Part shown: piece after piece, positions 57,616 through 64,000 of the stretch
How positions within the stretch are numbered: position 1 is the stretch's first letter
Layout: the number at the start of each line of letters is the position of its first letter
Source of the DNA: Verrucomicrobiota bacterium
Lineage (GTDB): Bacteria > Verrucomicrobiota > Kiritimatiellia > SS1-B-03-39 > UBA6053
DNA: 64,000 nt
Assembly (NCBI GenBank): GCA_020831625.1
Contig: JAFIGD010000026.1
Location: 1-64,000 of the forward strand
Direction: 5' to 3'
Position numbers and translations under genes: made by a program
Notes under the pieces: model-generated
Seen by the model: only the letters and a program-made list of their open reading frames with translations
The model's database searches: none
Told to the model about the DNA's origin: nothing

Positions 57616-58012
57616 AGAATCTGTACTCCTTGAGATTTCGGAAACGCGTAGCAGAGCCGGACAGGGCCTGCAATGTAATTTTCGGAGGGACTTTCCCCCT
57701 TTTGACGGAACGAAGCAAGGCAAGTGTCTGTTTATTTTTGGACAGGTTAACAGAATCCTCCGGATGTTATGTCGATCATATAGTTCTACATTTTTGATGG
57801 TCTTGAGAGTAATTTTTACAATTCTGTACTTTTTATTATTTTGAATCTAACTCTGAACGTTTTCCTATAGACGCGGTCTCACGCTACATGCTAAGCCTAT
57901 AGTCGTTCTTTTCAGAAAATTCTGAAAAAAATATAAAAACCAAAAAACATTTGTAAGCAGATCCATTATCGTTCGTTCCATATATGTAACGCATCTCAAC
58001 AACGAGGACATC
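57616..58012. promoter_or_regulatory. Divergent control region between glmS and the sigma factor
   Basis: An AT-rich 397-base gap without a gene. It has a candidate forward promoter (TTGAGA 57803-57808, TGTACT 57825-57830, spacing 16) and a perfect 9-base inverted repeat TTTTCAGAA-AA-TTCTGAAAA at 57909-57928, about 85 bases before the sigma factor start. The repeat is followed by A, not T, so an operator is more likely than a forward terminator. Confidence 0.45.
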
Positions 58013-58873
58013 ATGATTGAAAACGACAGTACATTTCGAGCCTATTTGCGGAGTATTTCCAGCGAGCCTCTTTTGACCCGCGAGGAAGAGAATGAGCTGG
58101 CCGTCCGGATTCAACAGGGCGATCAGGCCGCGATTGATAAAATGGTCAGGGCAAATCTCCGGCTGGTGGTTAAGATTGCCAGAAATTACGCGGGACTGGG
58201 TGTGCCGCTGATGGATTTGATTGCCGAGGGCAACACGGGTCTGATGAAAGCGGTGGAGCGGTTTGACCCGAACAAAGGTGCCAAGATGAGCACCTACGGG
58301 GCCTGGTGGATCAAACAGGCGATCAAACGCGCCTTGACCAATCAGAGCAAAACCATCCGTCTGCCGTCGCATTTGCTTGAGAAACTGACCCGGATGCGGG
58401 CGTTCATGCATGATTATCAGCAACAGCACGGGCGCGAACCGAGCAATTCGGTCATCGCGGAACACATGGGCGTGAAGCCCGGAAACATTGCCCACTGGAA
58501 AGCGATGTCTGTGAACCCCGCCTCGTTGGACGCACCGATTGGTGATGACGGCGACGGGGGCAGTTTTTCGGATTTGATTTCTGACAGTGCCAGTCGGAAC
58601 GGCTATGAAATTCTGGATGCCGTTCAGGTTCGAACCAACATGCGCGGACTTTTGGACCATTTGGATGACCGCGAACTGAAGATCCTCAATTATCGGTACG
58701 GGCTGGACGGCGGCGAGCCGGAAACGCTCGAGCGGGTGGGGGAACGGTTCTCGATCACCCGGGAGCGGGTGCGTCAAATTCAGAAAAGCGCGTTGGAAAA
58801 ACTGAAAACGCTTTTTGATGATTTCAACGAACCCCGCTTGAAGGAACGCGCGCCGAATGCTATGGCGATGTGA
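58013..58873 (+). CDS. RNA polymerase sigma-70 family factor (SigA/RpoS-like)
   Basis: A 286-residue group 1/2 type sigma factor. Region 1.2 (FRAYLRSISSEPLLTREEEN), region 2 (NLRLVVKIARNYAGLGVPLM then MSTYGAWWIKQAIKRAL), region 3 and region 4 (ERFSITRERVRQIQKSALEKL) are all complete, so it should recognise ordinary -35/-10 promoters. It is shorter than RpoD, lacking region 1.1, and may be an alternative or starvation sigma. It heads an operon with apt and two further genes. Confidence 0.93.
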   Translation: MIENDSTFRAYLRSISSEPLLTREEENELAVRIQQGDQAAIDKMVRANLRLVVKIARNYAGLGVPLMDLIAEGNTGLMKAVERFDPNKGAKMSTYGAWWIKQAIKRALTNQSKTIRLPSHLLEKLTRMRAFMHDYQQQHGREPSNSVIAEHMGVKPGNIAHWKAMSVNPASLDAPIGDDGDGGSFSDLISDSASRNGYEILDAVQVRTNMRGLLDHLDDRELKILNYRYGLDGGEPETLERVGERFSITRERVRQIQKSALEKLKTLFDDFNEPRLKERAPNAMAM

Positions 58874-59395
58874 GTGAACGCTCAAATTCTTCAAGACGCA
58901 ATACGTGACATCCCGGACTTCCCCAAGCCCGGGATTGTCTTCAAGGACATCACTCCGATTCTGCACGACCCGGTGGCCTATCGGGCCTTTATCGATCTGT
59001 TGATCGCCGAGTACAAGGACCGGAATTTGGATGCGATTGTCGCCGTGGACGCCCGCGGCTTTCTTTTTGGCGGGGCGTTGGCCTACGCCCTCGGCGTCAG
59101 TCTGGTCCCTGTCCGTAAAAAAGGTAAATTGCCTTTCAACACCCACGAAATTTCCTACGAACTTGAATACGGTACTGCCACCCTCGAGATTCATGATGAC
59201 GCCCTCTCCCCCGGAGACCGGGTGCTCATTCTCGACGACCTGCTTGCCACCGGCGGGACGGTTGAGGCCACCATCAGTCTCTGCAAGGGCCTGGGAGCAG
59301 AGGTTGTCGGATGCGCCTTTCTGCTGGAGCTCTCCTTCCTGGGCGGGCGTGAGCGGCTTGGCGGGGTACCCGTTTTTGTACCCGTGGTGGTTTGA
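58874..59395 (+). CDS. apt: Adenine phosphoribosyltransferase
   Basis: Salvages adenine to AMP using PRPP. The 173-residue chain has IPDFPKPGIVFKDITPIL, the PRPP loop RVLILDDLLATGGTVEA and the aromatic base-binding region of the family. It starts at GTG directly after the sigma factor stop codon, so the two are translated together. Confidence 0.95.
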   Translation: MNAQILQDAIRDIPDFPKPGIVFKDITPILHDPVAYRAFIDLLIAEYKDRNLDAIVAVDARGFLFGGALAYALGVSLVPVRKKGKLPFNTHEISYELEYGTATLEIHDDALSPGDRVLILDDLLATGGTVEATISLCKGLGAEVVGCAFLLELSFLGGRERLGGVPVFVPVVV

Positions 59396-59477
59396 AGTCC
59401 CGGAAAATTCTTGCGCCGCTTGCGATCCCGGCATATATCCCTTCGACACCTTTCACCGATTATCCGGAGATTCTCTT

Positions 59478-60176
59478 ATGCTCAAAAAACATCTTGCTGT
59501 CTTTCTTTCGTTCGCCGCCATTTCAAGCCTTTCCGTGACCCGCGCGGTGGAGGCGAATACACACGCCCCGGGAATGCTTGGCGTGGCCCTGCACGAAGTG
59601 TTTGCCGATGAGGTCGGTCGGTTTCAACTGCCCGGAGAATACGGTGCGCTGGTGGAGGCGGTCCAGCCCGGAAGTCCGGCTGAAGCGGCGGGCATACAGG
59701 TGGACGATGTGATTGTTGGTTTCAACAGCACAAAGGTCGAAAGTGCCCGTGCGCTGCGTCGGCTGGTGCAGGAAAGCCCCGCCGGCCGCACGGTTGAACT
59801 TCGGTTGATTCGCGGCGGCGCCCCCGCGCTGGTGCGCGTGACGCTGGGGGAAGGTCGGGAAACGGTGCTTGCTCCCGCTGCTTCGGCCCCCCGCGCGCCC
59901 CGGGTTCTGGGGGTGGGGGTCGAACCGATTTCCCTTCAGTTGACGGATTTATTTGGCCTCGACGATGGCGTCGGTCTTTTTGTCGCGCAGGTTCAGAAAG
60001 GGTCCGCCGCTGATCGCGCGGGTATCCAGGCCCGCGATTTGCTGATCGCGGTGGGCGACCAGGCGGTCACCACCGGTGAGGGTCTTAGTGAGATTCTGAA
60101 CGGACTTCCCGGCTCTGAAGCGGTTTTCACGTTGATTCGGAACGGTGTCCGTGAAAATGTGACCGTGCGGTTCTGA
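59478..60176 (+). CDS. Exported protein with two PDZ domains
   Basis: A 232-residue protein with a signal peptide ([20 protein letters not shown]) and two PDZ domains: about 30-125 ([28 protein letters not shown]) and about 145-232 ([28 protein letters not shown]). It resembles the PDZ part of HtrA/DegP, without the protease. It may help recognise misfolded or C-terminal peptides. Start ATG 59478 sets the signal sequence at the N-terminus. Its stop TGA overlaps the ATG of the next gene by one base. Confidence 0.85.
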   Translation: MLKKHLAVFLSFAAISSLSVTRAVEANTHAPGMLGVALHEVFADEVGRFQLPGEYGALVEAVQPGSPAEAAGIQVDDVIVGFNSTKVESARALRRLVQESPAGRTVELRLIRGGAPALVRVTLGEGRETVLAPAASAPRAPRVLGVGVEPISLQLTDLFGLDDGVGLFVAQVQKGSAADRAGIQARDLLIAVGDQAVTTGEGLSEILNGLPGSEAVFTLIRNGVRENVTVRF

Positions 60177-61027
60177 TGAGCGGGCGCGCGAGCGGGTACG
60201 AGCTTCTGGACAGCGGGGAGGGTCGGAAACTGGAGCGTTTCGGCTCCTGTATTCTCGAGCGTCCCTCTGCCCAGGCGGTTTGGAAACCGGAAAAACCCGA
60301 GTCGGTCTGGGCCAAAGCTGACGCCCGCTTTGACCGGGTGGAAGGCAACCGCTGGCACGGCCGGACCCGTTTGCCGGAGGAATGGGAGGCGGACATTGAG
60401 GGCATCCGCTTTCGGCTTTCCTCCACGGATTTCGGTCATCTTGGCGTGTTTCCCGAGCAGCGCCCCATGTGGAACTGGATTCGCGAGACCTGCGCGAAGC
60501 GCCGGAATGCCTCGGTGTTGAATTTGTTCGCCTATTCCGGAGGATCGACCCTGGCTCCGGCACAGGGCGGGGCGTCGGTATGCCATGTGGACGCGTCCAA
60601 GGGGATGACGGAATGGGCCCGGGAAAACGCCCGCCGGAACGGATTAAAAGACGCCCCCATCCGCTGGATTGTGGATGATGTGCCTCAGTTTTTGGCCCGG
60701 GAAATCAAGCGGGGGCGTTCCTATGACGGGATTATTCTGGATCCGCCGAGTTTTGGACGGGGAGCGAAAGGGGAACTGTTTAAAATCGAGGAGCGGATCA
60801 ACCCGCTGCTGGAACAGGTCCGGGCTCTGCTAAGTTCCCGGCCTTTGTTTGTGTTGTTGAGTTGTCACACCCCGGGATTTTCGGCTCAGGTGCTGGAGAA
60901 TCTGCTGCGGCAGCATTTGCGGGGACTGAGCGGAGATGTGGATTCCGGCGAGATGCTCTTAACCGGGGCGGAGGCTGTGAACCCGCTGCCCAGCGGATCC
61001 TACGCCCGCTGGATGGCTCATCACTGA
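60176..61027 (+). CDS. SAM-dependent methyltransferase, RlmI/RlmK-like
   Basis: A 283-residue methyltransferase with the core of 23S rRNA cytosine methyltransferases (PF10672 group): [20 protein letters not shown]-binding [18 protein letters not shown] and [17 protein letters not shown], and the catalytic [15 protein letters not shown]. The PUA domain that precedes this core in RlmI is missing. Likely acts on rRNA, but the exact base is unknown. It ends the sigma-apt-PDZ operon. Confidence 0.85.
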   Translation: MSGRASGYELLDSGEGRKLERFGSCILERPSAQAVWKPEKPESVWAKADARFDRVEGNRWHGRTRLPEEWEADIEGIRFRLSSTDFGHLGVFPEQRPMWNWIRETCAKRRNASVLNLFAYSGGSTLAPAQGGASVCHVDASKGMTEWARENARRNGLKDAPIRWIVDDVPQFLAREIKRGRSYDGIILDPPSFGRGAKGELFKIEERINPLLEQVRALLSSRPLFVLLSCHTPGFSAQVLENLLRQHLRGLSGDVDSGEMLLTGAEAVNPLPSGSYARWMAHH

Positions 61028-61056
61028 TCTCCCCGCCGGACCACCCATAATTCCCC

Positions 61057-61099
61057 TTAATCCTAATCGTAATCGTAATCGTAATCGTAATCGTAATCC
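61057..61099. repeat. GTAATC hexamer array, single arm
   Basis: Seven TAATC/GTAATC hexamers in one direction, nearly perfect, then a C run. Unlike the other four loci of this family it has no opposite arm. It lies between converging genes, just after the methyltransferase. Confidence 0.8.
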
Positions 61100-61161
61100 C
61101 CCCCCCACCCATCACCTCCCACACACGCGATCCGCGTGGCAAGCGCCCACCTTTTCCCAGG

Positions 61162-62808
61162 CTACAGCTCACTCAGCTCGGAGATGCCGGGGGGAACGGG
61201 TGAGGTGGTCGCGAGAATCTGGGCGTGACGGGCCAGCCGTTCAAAGATTTCCAGATAAGAGGACAGGTAGAACATGGCTTTCGGGGGGATCCGGTTTTCG
61301 GTGAGACGTTTGGTGAGCAGTTCCCGGGCATCCATACAGGCTTCGAGCAGATCGACACGCTTGCGGAGGATGTCGTCCACGCGGGCGTAGAAATCCTCGC
61401 TTTCCGCGAGAAACAGGGACTCAAGTTCCTCGAGAATGTTCCGGGTATCCGCGAATTGCTGATTCAGGCGGTGGGTGAGTTCCCGTCCAAAGAGAATGTG
61501 CCCGGGTTCGTTCTGGCGTTCGCTTGAAAGCTTGCGGAGGATGTTGAGGTGGTCCCCGATGCGCTCCACCTCAATCATGCAGCGGGTCCACTGATCAATT
61601 TCCGGCAGATGGCTTCGGTCGATATCCTCATGGACCAAATCCCGCAGGGCGCGGATCATGGTGACTTTGATGGAGTCGATGGCGTCTTCGATCAGACGGA
61701 TTTCGCGCTCGGCCTCCGGACTCTTGGCTTCGAGGAGTTGGCGGTTTTTTTCCAGACTCCGGCTGGTCATCCGCAGGAGGCGGGCGATTTCGAGGCGGAC
61801 GGCCGGGAGGGCGGTTTCGATGTCGCTCATGGCCTCGGCACTGAGAAAGGAGGGTTCCGGCTCCGGTTTTTTGCTGGGGGTGAGTTTGAGAATCAGCCGG
61901 GTGAAGGGCCTCAGCAGCGGCAGCAGAATCACGGTGGCGCCGGCCATGGCGACGGTGTGGAGGTTGGCGGTTTGCCGGACCACATCGGGGGTCATGCTCT
62001 CCAGCAGCCGGATCAGCGGCGCGCGGAGGAGAATGCAGAGGGTGACGTTGAAGATGTTGAAGAGCAAATGGGAGAGCGCGGCCCGGCGGGCGGCGCTCTG
62101 GGTGCCGATGCTGGCGAGCATGGCGGTGGCGCAGGTGCCGATGTGCGCGCCGAGGATGATGGGCATGGTTTGACTGAGGGAGGAGAACACGCCGGCGTTC
62201 ACCAGGGCGAAGGCCATGCCGATGGTGGCGCCGCTGCTCTGGATGACGGCGGTGACCAGGGTGGCGAGGAGGACCCCGGCGAGCATGCCGGTGAGTTCGG
62301 TGCCGTCGATGCGCTGCAGGACCGGCCGCAGAGCCTCGCGGTAGGGGAAGACCCCCTGGCTCATGATTTCCATGCCGAGAAACAGCAGACCAAAACCGAA
62401 GAGGCTGCGGCCGAGCGCCCGGGCTTTGCTGTGTTTGGTGAAGGTGGCTCCGAGACCGACGGCGATGGCAATGTAGCTGAAATTGCTCAGTTTAAAGGAT
62501 ACCGCCTGCATGCTCAGGGTGGTGCCGATGTTGGCCCCGAAAATGACCGGGATCGCCTGGGGGAGAGTGATGAGACCCGCGTTCAGGAAGCCCACCAGCA
62601 GCACGGAGGCGCCGCTGCTGTGCAGAAAGAAGCCAAGGGTGGTGCCAAGGCCGAGTCCCCGGAGCCGGGAGCGGGTGGCGCTTTGCAGCAGAGAGCGGAG
62701 TTGTTTGCCGGCGGTTTCCTGGAGACCGCGGGACATCTCCTTCATGCCGAAAATGAAGAGCGCAAGTCCCCCGAAGACCTGGGAAACGGCTAAGAGTTGG
62801 GAAAACAC
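61162..62808 (-). CDS. Na/Pi cotransporter family protein with PhoU-like domain
   Basis: A 548-residue protein with two inverted Na/Pi cotransporter repeats (GTTLGFFLHSSGASVLLVGF and TAVIQSSGATIGMAFALV, with the paired QSS motifs) and a C-terminal helical PhoU-like region (about 340-548). This group moves phosphate or signals phosphate supply. It follows parB by 26 bases on the same strand and may share its transcript. Confidence 0.92.
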   Translation of the reverse strand: MFSQLLAVSQVFGGLALFIFGMKEMSRGLQETAGKQLRSLLQSATRSRLRGLGLGTTLGFFLHSSGASVLLVGFLNAGLITLPQAIPVIFGANIGTTLSMQAVSFKLSNFSYIAIAVGLGATFTKHSKARALGRSLFGFGLLFLGMEIMSQGVFPYREALRPVLQRIDGTELTGMLAGVLLATLVTAVIQSSGATIGMAFALVNAGVFSSLSQTMPIILGAHIGTCATAMLASIGTQSAARRAALSHLLFNIFNVTLCILLRAPLIRLLESMTPDVVRQTANLHTVAMAGATVILLPLLRPFTRLILKLTPSKKPEPEPSFLSAEAMSDIETALPAVRLEIARLLRMTSRSLEKNRQLLEAKSPEAEREIRLIEDAIDSIKVTMIRALRDLVHEDIDRSHLPEIDQWTRCMIEVERIGDHLNILRKLSSERQNEPGHILFGRELTHRLNQQFADTRNILEELESLFLAESEDFYARVDDILRKRVDLLEACMDARELLTKRLTENRIPPKAMFYLSSYLEIFERLARHAQILATTSPVPPGISELSEL

Positions 62809-62834
62809 CTCGGTAAAGCTCCTGTATCCGCCGG

Positions 62835-63827
62835 TTACAGATCGCCGGTCAGGCCGAGCAGATCGAGCACGCGGTCGAGATCGTCGTTGGAGTAGAAATC
62901 AATTTCCACTTTGCCGCGCTGTTTTTTTCCGTTGGGCAGGGTGCGGGTGGGGGAAATGCGGACACTGGTGCCGAGACGCTGGTGCAGTCGGTCGGTGAGA
63001 TACTGTAGATGGTCGGCGGGGATATCGAGTTTGGCTTTGGCGCCGGGTTTGGGTTGTTTGGGGGCCGCGAGGCGGGTCTTGACCTGGCGCTCCAGTTCGC
63101 GGACACTCCAGCGCTCCCGTTCGCACTGGGCGGCGAGCAGGGTTTGCTCCTCCGGAATCTCCAGGGCCAGGAGCACTTTGGCGTGTCCGGCGCTGAGGCG
63201 GTTTTCCGAGACCATGGCGCGGACTTTGGGATCGAGCGACAGCAGGCGCATGGCGTTTGCCACCGTGGCCCGGCCTTTGCCGACCCGTTTGGCGATGGCC
63301 TCCTGCGTGAGCCCGAAATCCTCCGCCAGACGCTGATAGCCCTCGGCCTCCTCGATGATGTTCAGGTCGCGGCGCTGAAGGTTTTCCACCAGAGCAATTT
63401 CCAGGGCCTCCTGATCTGTGAGATCGCGCAGCAGAATGGGCACGGTTTTCAGCCCGGCACGCTGCGCGGCGCGGAAGCGGCGCTCCCCGGCGATCAACTG
63501 ATATCCGGAGCCGTCCTCTTTGCGCTGACGGACGAGGAGCGGGGAGAGCACGCCCATTTCGCGGATGGAGGCGGCCAGTTCCTCCAGGCCTTCCTCGTCG
63601 AAATACTCGCGCGGCTGCCAGGGATTGGCGACGATGAGGTGGACCGGCACTTCGCGGGGGGATTCTGAAGCCTGCGAACCGTCTTCCGCGGGTTTTGATC
63701 CGGCTTTGGCGGATTTAGGCGGCGGGTTCGCCTGCGCCTGTTTGCGGGCGGTGCCGGTGGAGGTGGGGGTTCCCTGCGAAATCAGGGCGTTGAGTCCGCG
63801 TCCGAGTCCAGTTTTTTTTGTGGCCAT
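62835..63827 (-). CDS. parB: Chromosome-partitioning protein ParB (Spo0J)
   Basis: A 330-residue DNA-binding CTPase that loads on parS sites and helps segregate the chromosome. The N-terminal ParB/Srx domain (NPWQPREYFDEEGLEELAAS), the CTP-binding motif GERRFRAAQRAGL, a helix-turn-helix (LTQEAIAKRVGKGRATVANA) and a C-terminal dimerisation end are all present. The first 50 residues are a Pro/Lys/Ala-rich tail. parA usually precedes parB, but here only about 170 bases remain on that side, and they start a forward gene. Confidence 0.95.
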   Translation of the reverse strand: MATKKTGLGRGLNALISQGTPTSTGTARKQAQANPPPKSAKAGSKPAEDGSQASESPREVPVHLIVANPWQPREYFDEEGLEELAASIREMGVLSPLLVRQRKEDGSGYQLIAGERRFRAAQRAGLKTVPILLRDLTDQEALEIALVENLQRRDLNIIEEAEGYQRLAEDFGLTQEAIAKRVGKGRATVANAMRLLSLDPKVRAMVSENRLSAGHAKVLLALEIPEEQTLLAAQCERERWSVRELERQVKTRLAAPKQPKPGAKAKLDIPADHLQYLTDRLHQRLGTSVRISPTRTLPNGKKQRGKVEIDFYSNDDLDRVLDLLGLTGDL

Positions 63828-63974
63828 AAAAGGGTCCTTTGGAGGGTGTCACATTGATTTGTTCCTCATCCTTAGCAGGTTACAGTCAAAAGATCATGCA
63901 TATTCAGGGTTATGACTTGATTTTTTGCAGGGTTGGTTCACGGAGGGATCAATGGCTTTAAAGGAAACTACCCT

Positions 63975-64000
63975 ATGAAAACTGCTTTTTTTGTTTTGCT
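63975..64000 (+). CDS. Start of a truncated gene at the window edge
   Basis: ATG 63975 follows AAGGAAAC at a good distance and encodes MKTAFFVL before the sequence ends, a plausible signal-peptide start. A short frame MALKETTL from ATG 63951, itself preceded by GGAGGG, ends in TGA overlapping this ATG and could be a leader peptide or the true ribosome entry. Too little is visible for a product. Confidence 0.4.

Noticed and set aside
57616-58012. glmS ribozyme
   Set aside because: I could not find the conserved core or pairing pattern upstream of glmS; the self-cleaving type is mainly known from Firmicutes.
57884-59449. 521-codon reverse frame across sigma factor and apt
   Set aside because: Both forward genes are strongly conserved and complete; the reverse product has no recognisable domain.

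Overview
The window is a 64 kb stretch of high-GC bacterial chromosome, most likely from the PVC group (Kiritimatiellota or Verrucomicrobiota). The pointers are three PEP-CTERM surface proteins, a MurA carrying the Asp-type active site known from Chlamydia, a diverged sigma factor next to a protein with an autotransporter-type beta-strand repeat, a GspJ/GspK pseudopilin pair and many short degenerate tandem arrays between genes. The phylum call is an inference from gene content; no rRNA gene is present to settle it.

Layout. 1-966: low-GC edge with a partial reverse gene, a perfect inverted repeat, the broken start of a tyrosine recombinase and several tandem arrays. 967-5075: RND efflux pump and adaptor. 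5475-8643: a triple fusion (desaturase-like oxygenase, Rieske, NqrF-like reductase) with a TIM-barrel isomerase-like enzyme. 8783-15647: a GT39-like membrane glycosyltransferase, two PEP-CTERM proteins, then a type III polyketide synthase coupled to a flavin monooxygenase-methyltransferase fusion. 15896-21379: tRNA-Gln, panB, two toxin-antitoxin pairs and a P-type ATPase. 21419-24654: three genes for an unknown envelope system. 24829-31265: a tightly packed metabolic run (LutA-like, nadC, coaX, trpA, manC, ruvX, an OB-fold protein, an Nramp relative). 31374-33810: rpmH-rnpA-yidC. 34351-37097: rsmA-pdxA-surA-like (reverse). 37176-37885: yjbQ-clpS. 37892-42443: a secreted protein and the sigma factor/unknown/surface protein operon. 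42456-49543: purL, an SLC13-type transporter and a small stress-type cluster. 49734-52502: a divergent histidine kinase/response regulator pair and a third PEP-CTERM gene. 52706-57615: glmS-murA-gspJ-gspK (reverse). 58013-61027: sigma-70 factor, apt, PDZ protein, methyltransferase. 61162-63827: Na/Pi transporter and parB. The right edge cuts a new forward gene.

Genes working together. glmS and murA both feed peptidoglycan precursors and share a reverse operon with two type II secretion pseudopilins. panB and coaX both serve coenzyme A synthesis. rpmH, rnpA and yidC form the usual translation/membrane-insertion unit, without yidD. Many neighbours overlap by 4 bases (stop and start codons interlocked), so translational coupling is common. 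The most unusual content is the two multi-enzyme fusions, the three-gene envelope cluster, the sigma-linked surface protein operon and a set of dispersed arrays with 6-, 7-, 8- and 10-base periods that recur between genes and in one case run into a coding region.
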